NCBI GenBank assembly: GCA_050251715.1
Contig: JBFWMG010000023.1
Coordinates: 1-56,239 of the forward strand
Direction: 5' to 3'
DNA from: JBFWMG01 sp050251715
Lineage (GTDB): Bacteria > Desulfobacterota > Desulfovibrionia > Desulfovibrionales > Desulfovibrionaceae
DNA length: 56,239 nucleotides
Position 1 is the first letter of the stretch; each line of letters begins with the position of its first letter. Shown here piece after piece: positions 1 through 8,521 of this stretch. Under the pieces are notes generated by a model. The model ran no database searches. It had not been told where the DNA came from and was given only the letters and a program-made list of their open reading frames with translations. The position numbers and the translations under genes were made by a program.

Positions 1-6
1 AAGTTG

Positions 7-96
7 ATGCGGAGGTTGGGAGGACTTTTTGCTCTTTTGGCCTCGCTGCTCTGCGGCGCTGGCTCAGGACGACGGCTCGGACTATCCGTCGAATAA
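7..96 (+). pseudogene. Signal-peptide-like fragment with apparent frameshift
   Basis: From ATG 7 the frame encodes a basic, hydrophobic stretch ending SLLCGA, typical of a signal peptide, and stops at 94-96. A one-base shift after about position 57 would continue it as ALAQDDGSDYPSNKEQNDFF and stop just before 130. That second frame is closed upstream by a stop at 5-7. The pattern suggests a small exported-protein gene with a frameshift, or a sequencing error close to the window edge. The frame is open at base 1, so it may also be the end of a longer gene. No function is claimed. Confidence 0.2.
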
Positions 97-153
97 AGAA
101 CAAAACGACTTTTTCAGACTCGACTAAATAAATACACAGCTACAAAGCCTGCC

Positions 154-1302
154 ATGGCTATCGTGACGATCACCTGTATCGTTTTATCCGCGCTCCCCCT
201 AAAGGGTCTGGCTGCTGACTACATGGGGCTGGCCATGCAGTCCGCCAGTACATACGTAAACGCGACCATGTCCAGGGAACAAGGCTTTCTTGAACGAGCC
301 AGGATGATGGAGGGCAACTATACCTCCTATATGGAAACCGTCGAACTCAATTGGGGCAGCTTCTTCGGTTCCACACCAAAGGTCTGGGTGGACTATGGGA
401 ACGGAATGCAGAGCAGAAGCACGGTCGACTATGAAAAGGGTGAGTTCACTTTAGAAGCCCTTGTTCCAGCCGATGTGCAGGATCCAGTAGCAGTTGCCAC
501 TCCGCTTATACAGGCCCAGGTCGAGCGCGTTGTGCACGAGCAAGATGCGCAAGGCATCAATCCACTTGAAGGGCAGGTGAAAATAGATGATTCGACATCT
601 CTTTCTAAGAACAACATCCCCGCATTCATACACGAAAAAATCAGACAGCGAATGCAGGTTCAGGCTTTGCCAGCATTAGGTAAGGACGGTGTGGAACGCA
701 AGGTCGTACGCGCCAAGGTAAAAATGATACCTGAACACGTGCGTATCAGGGCAGAAAAATTTAAACCATTAGTAATGAAATACGCGGCCAAGCGCAACTT
801 GGATCCGGCTATCATCTTTGCCATCATTCACACGGAGTCTTTTTTCAATCCCATGGCACGCTCACATGTCCCGGCATACGGGCTCATGCAACTCGTACCA
901 AGCTCCGGGGGCAGGGATGCCTACAAATATGTATACGGCGTGGATATGAAGCCCGACGCCGCCTTTCTCTACGACCCGGAAAACAATATCGACCTAGGCA
1001 CCGCCTATTTTGAACTTGTCATGAATAGGAACTTGGAAGGCATACACAACGTGGCCATCGCCTACGTCATGACCATCGCGGCTTACAACACCGGCTCCGG
1101 CAACGTGGCACGGGCCCTGACTGGAGCGCGTAAGCTGGACAAAGCCATCAACGAGGCCAACAGGATGGATATCGTGCAGATATACAACATCCTGGCTAAA
1201 CAACTTCCGTCTGACGAGACAAAGGGTTACGTGAAGGATGTACTAACGAGGTCAGTGATGTACCGCAGCCTAGATGCAGGGTTAGAGGCACATAGATCAT
1301 AA
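154..1302 (+). CDS. MltC-like lytic murein transglycosylase
   Basis: This 382-aa exported protein is predicted to cleave the glycan strands of peptidoglycan in the periplasm, forming 1,6-anhydro-MurNAc ends. Residues 1-20 form a short hydrophobic signal segment ending GLAA. Residues of about 45-190 resemble the N-terminal domain that precedes the catalytic domain in MltC. The SLT domain starts near residue 205 and holds the catalytic glutamate in IIHTESFFNP (about E228), followed by the family motif AYGLMQLVP and later AAYNTG. E. coli MltC is a lipoprotein, but no lipobox is visible here, so this one may be soluble or start elsewhere; the Shine-Dalgarno match before ATG 154 is weak. It is the first complete gene of a run of envelope genes that continues to 7.4 kb. 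The SLT assignment is firm and the MltC subfamily likely. Confidence 0.85.
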   Translation: MAIVTITCIVLSALPLKGLAADYMGLAMQSASTYVNATMSREQGFLERARMMEGNYTSYMETVELNWGSFFGSTPKVWVDYGNGMQSRSTVDYEKGEFTLEALVPADVQDPVAVATPLIQAQVERVVHEQDAQGINPLEGQVKIDDSTSLSKNNIPAFIHEKIRQRMQVQALPALGKDGVERKVVRAKVKMIPEHVRIRAEKFKPLVMKYAAKRNLDPAIIFAIIHTESFFNPMARSHVPAYGLMQLVPSSGGRDAYKYVYGVDMKPDAAFLYDPENNIDLGTAYFELVMNRNLEGIHNVAIAYVMTIAAYNTGSGNVARALTGARKLDKAINEANRMDIVQIYNILAKQLPSDETKGYVKDVLTRSVMYRSLDAGLEAHRS

Positions 1303-1332
1303 TTGGCAATTCCCAACCATGGAGGGGACCTC

Positions 1333-1908
1333 ATGCTCAACCGAAAGACCATCCGATTACTCGTCACAGCAATACTGGCCTTCATTCTTATTGGTTGTGC
1401 CTCCAAAGCTCCCGAGCAGGTAAAACCGCTGCCCCCGAAGTCCGCACCACAAACGTGCATTCCTGATTGGGTGAAGAATCCCCCTCAAGCCGAGGACGGC
1501 CTGTACGGTTCTGGCCAGGCGCGTATGGAAAACCCCGCCCTTGGCCAGGACATGTCGGATACGCGTGCCAGGGCTGCTCTGGCCGTCAGCCTTAAAACCC
1601 GCGTGGAGGTCATGATCAAGACCTTCATGCAACAAGCAGGAATGGCAAATGAAGCAGAGTCACTGGAGTTTGCACAATCAGTAGGCCGTGTCATCACTCA
1701 GCAGGACTTGACCGGTTCCCGCATTATCAAGCGCGACATCTGCCCAGACGGCACGTATCATAGCTTGGCGTTCATGCCTTTTTCGGCGATGGGACCAACT
1801 GTAGATAACACTGCAAAAACGCTACAGAAAAAGAGCGAGGAAGCCGCGAAATACTCCTTCGAAGAACTTCGCACCGAACTCGACAGGCTCTTGCGCGAGG
1901 TGCAATAG
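1333..1908 (+). CDS. LPP20-family outer-membrane lipoprotein
   Basis: A 191-aa lipoprotein. I chose ATG 1333 because GGAGGGG lies just upstream and because it gives a clean lipoprotein signal: basic start, hydrophobic core, lipobox LIGC with the lipidated cysteine at residue 22. The mature part opens with CIPDWVKNPP and GLYGSGQA, then has a helical stretch with DTRARAALA and a closing beta stretch YHSLAFMP. This pattern is characteristic of LPP20-type proteins, which sit in the outer membrane and in several bacteria support flagellar or envelope structures. The gene begins 30 bases after the transglycosylase stop and so probably shares its transcript. A second LPP20-like protein lies at 4508-5026. 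The family call is by pattern; the role in this cluster is unknown. Confidence 0.7.
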   Translation: MLNRKTIRLLVTAILAFILIGCASKAPEQVKPLPPKSAPQTCIPDWVKNPPQAEDGLYGSGQARMENPALGQDMSDTRARAALAVSLKTRVEVMIKTFMQQAGMANEAESLEFAQSVGRVITQQDLTGSRIIKRDICPDGTYHSLAFMPFSAMGPTVDNTAKTLQKKSEEAAKYSFEELRTELDRLLREVQ

Positions 1909-1965
1909 TAATATGTGCAGGAAGGACCTCGCCCCGGTCCCAGGCAACCTTGCCCAAATTCGCCA

Positions 1966-4485
1966 ATGAAAAGCATCATGTCATTGCCCCGTCATTGCAC
2001 CCTGTTTCTGCTGGCCTGCCTGTTGGCCACGGGGTGCCATGCAAAGCTCCCCGGCGAGAGCACACCATTGGCCATTTTTGCTTCAACGCAGACTCCCGCC
2101 TTCGTGGCCGAGGAGTTTCACCTGCGTGAGCCCGCAACTGTTGCCATTCTGCCCTTCGAGGATGCAAGGAAAGATAAAGATGAACATGACCGGGGCGAGG
2201 TGTCACACTTACTACGCACTCTTTTCTACAACAATTTCAGCTCGCTTCCTTATAGCGACATCGAACTGGAAATGATCGATGCGCGTCTGGGCACCACCGC
2301 TGCCGGGGACCTCTTCACCTCACAAAACGCGGTAGCCGCAGGCAGACAGATCAATTCGGACGCGGTCATCGTCGCACGAATCAAGGAATTTACCGGATAC
2401 TACGCAGGTTTCTACGGCTCAATCACAGCGGACATTGAGCTAAAGATGTACGACACTCATGAAGGCACACTTCTGTGGTCCACCAACTGCATGGAGGTCT
2501 CGCATCGCCTGGATGTGCCACTCAGTCCCTTTAGTGCAGTTTTAAGTGCGGCCCAAAACGCCCTTTACCTTCAACGCATCAACTACGTCCATACAGCAAA
2601 CGCACTCTTCATGAGCATCGTGGGCACCATCCCCCTGCCATTGAAATCCAGGGGCCGCGAGCTGCCACGCTTTACTTTCTTGGCGCACGACGGAATCGGT
2701 CACCCGCTTAAGTCTGGCGACCTACTCAACGTAGTCGCCGAGGGCACACCCGGACTCGAGGGCGAGGCGCGAGTGGGAGAACTCGTCATGCCTCTACGCG
2801 AAGAAGAACCGGGGCGATACAAGGCAACGTACCGCGTGGCCTATGGCGACGCAGTTGAGGACGGCATCCTCATCGCCACGCTTAAGGACGCTAGAGGTCT
2901 GACCGCCCTGTGGCGTGACACCACGGGCTTCATATGGATTGATGGCCAGCCGCCTCCTATACCGAGTGGTCTCAAGGCTGTGGTACGGGATGGCAGCGTC
3001 CATCTTTCTTGGCACCCTATTCCTGAGGTCGACCTTGCCGGATACCACGTGCTACGCAGCACCACCCCGCTCGCCGGATACGAGGAAATTACCGTCGTCC
3101 AGGAAGCCTCATTTGTTGACCATGACGCACCCAATGGCGTCCGGGCATACTATCGGGTAAGGGCCTCGGACCGGACCGGCAACATGGGTCCGGAGACCCT
3201 GCAGGTAGACGTCATGCCCTTACCTCCCGGCCCGACCGAAGTCCGGGGTCCATTGACCGAGGATACACACTGGTATCAAAGTAGTTCCCCCTATGTCTGC
3301 GCGGAACAGCTTGTGGTACCGAAGGGCGTGACTCTGCATATCCATCGCGGCACCACGGTTCTTTTCCAGACTGGGGCCGGAATCACTGTGAAGGGAGCCC
3401 TCATGAGCGAAGGCACCGCCGATGAGCCTGTTCTTTTCACGAGCACCGGAGACTCTCTTTGGGACGGTATAGCTATTTCTGGCGGCAACGCCAGCAGCAT
3501 CCACCAATCCATCATCTCTGGAGCCCATATCGGCCTGACCATATCCAATGCCTCTCCAGAGGTTCGCTACACAGTCATCAAGCAGTGCGGGCTGGGCCTG
3601 CGCATCACCGGTGAGCGGGCCGAACCCGCGCTGGTGTCGGTCATCGTCATTGAGAATAGCGACTTGGGCCTTTTAGTTGAGCACGAGGCCGCACCATGGA
3701 TCAAGCTCGGCCGCTTTACACACAACGTCGGTGACGGCATCCGTGTCATAGGTGCCAGAGCCAGCCTGTTGGCATGCGAGGCCAGCTTCAACACCACAGG
3801 TATAATCCTAGACAAGAGTTCTATCCGTTTGAACGGTAACGCCGTTCACTCCAACAGCGCAGCAGGGTTGGTCGCCACCGGTATGGATGCGGCAGCGCTT
3901 GCTATTGACTACAACTACTGGGGGGCTCCCGAAAGCGTGCGCGTGATCAACGGGTTACGCGGGATTCGCAATCCGAAGTTGAAGGTTTTCGCTTCCTTAG
4001 ACCACAGCGAAAACGTAGTCGAGGTCCCGGTGCGCAACAAGACTGACGCCGGGCATCCTCAGAGTGAGGAGTTCAGGATTTCTACCCAGATATCGAGCAA
4101 AACGACCAACGAGGCGGCTGAAGGGAGCCTTTCGGCCCAGCGCCTGCAACAGGGCATCGACTTGGCCCGCCAGAGGGCGTTCGATGAGGCTCTGCCGCTG
4201 CTCCTTGAGGCTGTTCGATCACCCCGCGAAGAGGCCGAGGCACGCTTCTGGCTCGGATACTGTTATCTGGAAACCGGCAACACCCTGCGTGCACTAGCCT
4301 CGTACTACGCGGCTTCACGACTGGACGAGAACAATCCCGAATACCTGCTTCATGTGGGCGCTACGCTCCACCTGCTCGGCAGGCTCGAGGAATCTGCAAC
4401 GATATACAGAGAGATTCTCAAGCACCACCCGGACCACGCTCAGGCCAGGGAATTCCTCGCTGTCGTCGAGGAAGGAGCCTTATGA
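1966..4485 (+). CDS. Multidomain lipoprotein: DUF799-like, FN3, beta-helix, TPR
   Basis: An 839-aa lipoprotein from ATG 1966 (ATG 1978 is possible) with lipobox LATGC, lipidated Cys24. Four parts follow. Residues 45-230 (VAILPFEDARKD ... DAVIVARIKEFTGYYAGFYG) resemble the DUF799/GNA1162 outer-membrane lipoprotein fold. Residues of about 330-420 form a fibronectin type III module (PSGLKAVVRDGSVHLSWHP ... YYRVRASDRTGN). Residues 440-690 are repetitive beta-strand segments rich in G, N, I and V, with a right-handed beta-helix look. Residues of about 715-839 form TPR-like helical repeats (AEARFWLGYCYLETGN, EYLLHVGATLHLLGRLEES). Such a mix suggests a large periplasm-facing scaffold. It sits between two LPP20-like genes on the same strand, 57 bases after the first. 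I do not know a characterised protein with this domain order. The FN3 and TPR calls are strong, DUF799 moderate. Confidence 0.7.
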   Translation: MKSIMSLPRHCTLFLLACLLATGCHAKLPGESTPLAIFASTQTPAFVAEEFHLREPATVAILPFEDARKDKDEHDRGEVSHLLRTLFYNNFSSLPYSDIELEMIDARLGTTAAGDLFTSQNAVAAGRQINSDAVIVARIKEFTGYYAGFYGSITADIELKMYDTHEGTLLWSTNCMEVSHRLDVPLSPFSAVLSAAQNALYLQRINYVHTANALFMSIVGTIPLPLKSRGRELPRFTFLAHDGIGHPLKSGDLLNVVAEGTPGLEGEARVGELVMPLREEEPGRYKATYRVAYGDAVEDGILIATLKDARGLTALWRDTTGFIWIDGQPPPIPSGLKAVVRDGSVHLSWHPIPEVDLAGYHVLRSTTPLAGYEEITVVQEASFVDHDAPNGVRAYYRVRASDRTGNMGPETLQVDVMPLPPGPTEVRGPLTEDTHWYQSSSPYVCAEQLVVPKGVTLHIHRGTTVLFQTGAGITVKGALMSEGTADEPVLFTSTGDSLWDGIAISGGNASSIHQSIISGAHIGLTISNASPEVRYTVIKQCGLGLRITGERAEPALVSVIVIENSDLGLLVEHEAAPWIKLGRFTHNVGDGIRVIGARASLLACEASFNTTGIILDKSSIRLNGNAVHSNSAAGLVATGMDAAALAIDYNYWGAPESVRVINGLRGIRNPKLKVFASLDHSENVVEVPVRNKTDAGHPQSEEFRISTQISSKTTNEAAEGSLSAQRLQQGIDLARQRAFDEALPLLLEAVRSPREEAEARFWLGYCYLETGNTLRALASYYAASRLDENNPEYLLHVGATLHLLGRLEESATIYREILKHHPDHAQAREFLAVVEEGAL

Positions 4486-4507
4486 ACATTACACACTCGT
4501 AGGTACT

Positions 4508-5026
4508 ATGAAACGAACGTTTCTTAGTTTTCTTCTCTTGTTGCCTGGCTTGCTGTTTGTCTTCGGCGGGCATCTTGCTTACGCCCAGTCGCCGGACTGG
4601 GTAGAACCGGCTTACGCGATTCCTGATTTCTACCACGGAGTGGGATGGTCGCCCATGCACGGCCCATCTCCTACGCCAGAAGAAGAGGAGGACGCCTATG
4701 CGCGGGCCGTGGCAGACCTTGTTAGAAAACTTTGCATTACGGTGAACGCCCAAGTATCCAGCGTACTCGCGCAACAGTCAGGGAGTGACGGTATACAGAC
4801 CTTTGAGAAGGCAAGCTCAGAGATCACGGTCTTAGCCAAACAAAATCTACGACTCGTGGAAAAGAAGGACAAATTTGTCGACAGGCCGTTACAACGCGTC
4901 TGGCAGCTCGTCGTCATCGATAAAACAGCGGCTCGTGAGCAGATCGAGTATGGCCGCCTTCCCTATCTTCCGGAACCGGAAAGGGGAGGAGACCTGGGAC
5001 TCGTCAATCCAGTTAGAATTAAGTGA
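4508..5026 (+). CDS. Exported LPP20-like periplasmic protein
   Basis: A 172-aa protein from ATG 4508, chosen because it starts a textbook signal peptide (MKRTF, leucine-rich core, cleavage after AYA). Longer in-frame extensions would lie inside the previous gene. The mature protein begins with SPDWVEP and FYHGVGW, then a helical region with EDAYARAVADL and a beta-rich end WQLVVIDK. This is the same layout as the LPP20 lipoprotein at 1333-1908, but here without a lipid-anchor cysteine. A soluble periplasmic partner of the lipoproteins is a reasonable inference. It begins 22 bases after the stop of the FN3/beta-helix lipoprotein and is probably in the same operon. The function is not established. 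Confidence 0.65.
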   Translation: MKRTFLSFLLLLPGLLFVFGGHLAYAQSPDWVEPAYAIPDFYHGVGWSPMHGPSPTPEEEEDAYARAVADLVRKLCITVNAQVSSVLAQQSGSDGIQTFEKASSEITVLAKQNLRLVEKKDKFVDRPLQRVWQLVVIDKTAAREQIEYGRLPYLPEPERGGDLGLVNPVRIK

Positions 5027-5036
5027 GTTGCAAAGA

Positions 5037-5666
5037 ATGCCCATGATACTGCAGAACAAAAATAGACCTCTGATGAGAACTACGGTGCGTATATTGCTCA
5101 CTAGGTTGATCCTCCTTGCGATAATTTCCTCAGGATGTGCTACGACGCACCAGCCCCCCCCGGAGCCCTCCCCTCCCGGAGCTTTTGACATTGCGACGTC
5201 TGTAAAAGACTGGTGCATCTATGACCATAAAATTATTGGACACCAGCCCTCTTGGGGACATTTTTCCATGACGGGCCGCTTCTTTTGGGCTGAAGAGTTG
5301 GTCTTCAAATTGGAATCGGACAGATATCCTGATAAGTACTGGTTGGTGAAGGTCCCCCAAGTAGAGTCGGGTACCTGGAACTTGCGTGCCATTCTCAACA
5401 CCAAGCCCAATCGCGACCTCATGCCTGCTGAACCACCCAAGACCTTTAAAATTCTCCTAGTGGTCAAAGAGCGAAAGGTGGTTGAGAACACAATCTCCAA
5501 TCCGCACCCCGGATGGGGATACTTCTCACTCAAGAGCTATGACAAGAAAAACAAAATTGCGTACTTTGGCAACCCATTCTGGCCCGAAGCTACCTGGGCC
5601 GCAAAAATGCCAAGCACCGGTGATGGCCGGTTCACCATTCAAGCGGTTCTCACGGAAATGAATTGA
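5037..5666 (+). CDS. Lipoprotein with two tandem copies of an unknown domain
   Basis: A 209-aa protein from ATG 5037. ATG 5073 would give a more normal lipoprotein signal (MRTTVRILL ... ISSGC), so the start is uncertain. After a proline-rich spacer (QPPPEPSPPG) the protein holds two similar units of about 70 residues. The first runs from HQPSWGHFSMTGRFFW through WLVKVP to GTWNLRAIL. The second runs from HPGWGYFSLKSYD through ATWAAKMP to GRFTIQAVL. Shared positions include W-G-x-F-S, a central aromatic-rich strand, [KR]VP or KMP, and a final xRxxIxAxL strand. I recognise no family. It starts 10 bases after the upstream gene and its stop overlaps the region of the next start, so it belongs to the envelope operon. 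Confidence 0.6.
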   Translation: MPMILQNKNRPLMRTTVRILLTRLILLAIISSGCATTHQPPPEPSPPGAFDIATSVKDWCIYDHKIIGHQPSWGHFSMTGRFFWAEELVFKLESDRYPDKYWLVKVPQVESGTWNLRAILNTKPNRDLMPAEPPKTFKILLVVKERKVVENTISNPHPGWGYFSLKSYDKKNKIAYFGNPFWPEATWAAKMPSTGDGRFTIQAVLTEMN

Positions 5667-5668
5667 TC

Positions 5669-6976
5669 ATGAAGGGCATGAAAATAACACAACGTCCCGA
5701 AGGCCACCAAGTGGCCCCTCTGCTCGCCGTTGCCGCTCTTGTTCTGATGGCCCCCCCCCTGCTACTGGCGGGATGCATCCAAAAACAGGTGCTGGCAGAG
5801 AGCCTATTTCCTGAGGCCGTACGCCACGAACCGCAAACGACCTTCGAGGCACCTGCTAACGCCAACGCCTCATCCCGGCAATCTGTCCAGAACTCTAAGG
5901 CCCGCAGCGCCAAAGATGTTGCCTCGGGCATGTATTACAAGGTTCTCATCGACACGAACGGCACCGTGCCTAAAGAAGAGACACAACAGGCAACTTGGAC
6001 TTGTTTGCTAAAACTCGCAGCCACGTTCGGGGAACCATTTTATACCGGCAATGTTGTCCTACGCATCACTGCAAAACCTGGCGACAATGGCCGAATGAAC
6101 TGGTCATTAGATAATTTTAAAGAACGCACAATTTCATTACACCACTTCAATTTACTTCCTGAACAGCAGCATATATTGGCTCATGAGCTATTTCACGCTT
6201 TTTACGAGAGCGATGCTTTCATTAGGGCCAATCCGGATATCATCCTCGAGGGGTTGGCTGTGTTTGCAGAATATATATTCCGATATGACAACCTCGACAT
6301 CATGCAATTACGAAATAAAATCAGCAGGGACGTCCTGAGTCTTGATTCCAAAGCGGATACGCGCAATATCGACATGGATCAGCCCTTCGAAGCCTACTCT
6401 TCGTACGACAAGGACCTCATATACTTGTTGGCGGGCCAGATGATCTTTTACGAATTCGCGTCCAACAAAGAATACAAGGAGTTGATACGTACGCTGCTCG
6501 GCAGAGGTGGGGAATATCCCTCCAAGCAGCACTTTGTCGATTTGGCGCTCTCTTATGGCTTTAAAAACAACGCGCCGTTTGTAAAGCGTGCTGTCAACAT
6601 CGGCTTTCAGTTGACAGAACTTCCGGAGCCGATTGCGATCTCGCAGGACGGGGGGCATCCCGCAGGATATCCTCAGGATTCTCCCCCGGTTGATAAGCAG
6701 TTTTTGCCGGAAGCTGTTCCCTCAGTTCAACAATTGCGTCCGGGATACTATGTACAAATTATGGCAACGCAAAATGTGCACCGCCTGGACGAATACAAGG
6801 AGATGCTTTGCAAGCAGGAGATCTCTGCCCAGGTCATCCCGGGGAATGGCTTCATGTGGCGACTCATGACCGGTCCGTATAAAACAGCCCGCGAAGCAGA
6901 GACCATGAAAAACAATATTGCTGAAAAATACTCTTTGGTCTTCCATGACTCTTTTATTGTTCATTTATATGAGTAA
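5669..6976 (+). CDS. Lipoprotein with zincin-like peptidase domain and C-terminal SPOR domain
   Basis: A 435-aa protein from ATG 5669 (TTG 5663 is less likely) with lipobox LLLAGC. Residues of about 85-330 look like a metallopeptidase: HELFH at 172-176 gives the HExxH zinc motif, and E194 in ILEGLAVFAEYIF could be the third ligand, as in gluzincins. Residues of about 355-435 form a SPOR domain (GYYVQIMATQ ... WRLMTGPYKTAREAE), a module that binds denuded peptidoglycan glycan strands. Together they suggest an outer-membrane-anchored protease or peptidase held at peptidoglycan. This links the gene functionally with the transglycosylase that opens the cluster. The zinc motif and SPOR are seen directly; the substrate is unknown. 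Confidence 0.7.
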   Translation: MKGMKITQRPEGHQVAPLLAVAALVLMAPPLLLAGCIQKQVLAESLFPEAVRHEPQTTFEAPANANASSRQSVQNSKARSAKDVASGMYYKVLIDTNGTVPKEETQQATWTCLLKLAATFGEPFYTGNVVLRITAKPGDNGRMNWSLDNFKERTISLHHFNLLPEQQHILAHELFHAFYESDAFIRANPDIILEGLAVFAEYIFRYDNLDIMQLRNKISRDVLSLDSKADTRNIDMDQPFEAYSSYDKDLIYLLAGQMIFYEFASNKEYKELIRTLLGRGGEYPSKQHFVDLALSYGFKNNAPFVKRAVNIGFQLTELPEPIAISQDGGHPAGYPQDSPPVDKQFLPEAVPSVQQLRPGYYVQIMATQNVHRLDEYKEMLCKQEISAQVIPGNGFMWRLMTGPYKTAREAETMKNNIAEKYSLVFHDSFIVHLYE

Positions 6977-7014
6977 TTTATAATAGAAAGTATACATAAA
7001 CAATGGAGGTATTT

Positions 7015-7407
7015 ATGTCAAATGGAAACGGATTTTGGATTGCGATTTTTGCTCTTGCCATCGTGGCTGCCATGGCTGTAGTGATGACATCAAACAGTAA
7101 CAGGTATTCAAGCAATGAATACTCTAGCAATGAATACTCTAGCAGTGACTATTCTAGCAGCGATGCTTCTAACAAAAACTACTCCAATAGTCAAAAATCG
7201 TACACCGTTTTGCCACAGCCCACATCACATAGCCCTTCGACAACTCCGACGACAAACACAAAGAACGAAGGCTCGTTATCCAGGGGAAATTCCATGGATA
7301 CCATCACGAACTTCAACGGACAGGAAACCCGGTTAACCAAAGATACGCTCAAGGCCCCCCCTCAGGACGGCCAAGTGGGTGGCTTGAACGGATTCAAGCT
7401 TGACTGA
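7015..7407 (+). CDS. Small membrane-anchored protein with Tyr-Ser-Asn repeat
   Basis: A 130-aa protein from ATG 7015, preceded by a strong GGAGG at 7003-7008. One N-terminal membrane segment (FWIAIFALAIVAAMAVVM) is followed by five short near-repeats of the YSSNE/YSSSD type (about residues 29-48), then a Ser/Thr/Pro/Asn-rich tail ending NGFKLD. The DNA under the repeat is itself tandem (tactctagcaatgaa-like units at about 7113-7165), so the copy number could vary by slippage. It is the last gene of the envelope run, 38 bases after the zincin-SPOR gene. No family recognised. Confidence 0.55.
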   Translation: MSNGNGFWIAIFALAIVAAMAVVMTSNSNRYSSNEYSSNEYSSSDYSSSDASNKNYSNSQKSYTVLPQPTSHSPSTTPTTNTKNEGSLSRGNSMDTITNFNGQETRLTKDTLKAPPQDGQVGGLNGFKLD

Positions 7408-7557
7408 TGAACGATGGATACCTTTCAGCCTGTTTGGGCCGCACGCTTTCGAAAACGGAAGCCAAGCTCGCAAAAGGGCATTGATAGCATAGACCAGCTT
7501 GACATAGGCAGAGTAATATATGATTAAAAATCAACACCAACGTAAGTGAGGATTGGC

Positions 7558-7749
7558 ATGCCTGGAGACAACTACGGTAAGCAACTGCACGCGGTCGAAA
7601 CGCCAGGCTCTTTCGGTACAACGCTGTATTTTACGACGAAGGAAAAGGCCATGAGGTTTATTACAAAGTGTGGCGGGCCAGGCAAGGCGATCTATCAGGG
7701 ACTACAGACTCAATATTCTTCAGGGGATGACGCCGACTATGTGAAGTAG
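7558..7749 (+). CDS. Small hypothetical protein
   Basis: A 63-aa frame from ATG 7558. GTGAGGA seven bases upstream serves as a ribosome-binding site; GTG 7546 is an alternative start. The product is soluble, with HAVETPGSFGTTLYFTTKEKAMRFITKC in two pieces suggesting a small alpha/beta fold, and an acidic end (SGDDADYVK). It stands alone between the envelope run and the zinc-ribbon genes. No family recognised; it is supported only by the RBS and plausible composition. Confidence 0.4.
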   Translation: MPGDNYGKQLHAVETPGSFGTTLYFTTKEKAMRFITKCGGPGKAIYQGLQTQYSSGDDADYVK

Positions 7750-8056
7750 CCTCCATTTCGATCGTCCACCTCGGCTAACTCTGGATATCTTGCTAGAGAC
7801 AGTATTAGCGAGTATTTCAAAGCAGAGGTGGTGACCTATGTCCAGCACCGGCATAGGACATGAGATTTATGGGCAGCCGATGATGGATGAAAAGTATATA
7901 ACCATGAAATCCGCTTGTCAGGCGCATGCCCCTCTGTCAAGAGGGGCTCCCAGTAGTTGGCCAGACTGCAATCAGACTTCACCTTGTTCAGGCCAACAAC
8001 CAATTTAAACGCGGGAGAGCACATCTTACAGTTCGCTATGCAAAGGAGGCAATGCG
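7750..8056 (+). other. Intergenic stretch with no gene seen
   Basis: About 307 bases with no convincing frame on either strand. It contains a short hairpin-like element near 7932-7951 (CCCCTCTGTCAAGAGGGG) that could act as a weak terminator for the small gene upstream. The ribosome-binding site of the next gene (AAAGGAGG) lies at about 8041-8048. Confidence 0.4.
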
Positions 8057-8338
8057 ATGGGTGATTGCAATTGCAAATGGAAAAATGACGTGAGATACTA
8101 TGTGCAATATCTTAAAGATAAACCTTGGGTTGAAGGCGATATGAAATCCATATTTAAAAATAATACAAAAATCTGCAGAGCGGTGTCGGTATATGAGCCA
8201 GGCTTCCCTGCAGGGTCTGAGTGGTGCCCTAGTTGTTCTCATTTGTTTGGCCACAGTCCTTCATCAGGAAGTGTGTGCCAAGCAACTGTTTGTAAGCACT
8301 GTGGCCAAAGAGTTTGGTTTCATGATTTTCTGAGATGA
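8057..8338 (+). CDS. Small Cys-rich zinc-ribbon protein A
   Basis: A 93-aa protein with a strong Shine-Dalgarno (AAAGGAGG) eight bases before ATG 8057. It opens with CNCKW and ends with two CxxC knuckles, CPSC and CKHC, about 23 residues apart, a typical zinc-ribbon arrangement; further cysteines at ICRA and VCQAT may bind too. Its start (CNCKWxxDV) and end (ATVCKHCGQRVWF) match the next gene's product (CNCKWLCDV; YTVCKQCGLRMF), so the two are paralogues. There are no membrane segments. The function is unknown; such small ribbons often bind nucleic acid or act as protein adaptors. Confidence 0.6.
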   Translation: MGDCNCKWKNDVRYYVQYLKDKPWVEGDMKSIFKNNTKICRAVSVYEPGFPAGSEWCPSCSHLFGHSPSSGSVCQATVCKHCGQRVWFHDFLR

Positions 8339-8521
8339 GAGATTGCCCCCCCCCATACAACCGTAAACATTGGCCTACCAAGGAGATAGGACTGGCGGAA
8401 TGACTGGAGACATTGCTAACGATAATCCCACAATGGTGGTGACCAGTATCTAGCGCAGAATCTGAAATCTCTGTGCATTACATCACTATTATTGCATGAC
8501 ATTGCAACGAAGGAGTTCGTT

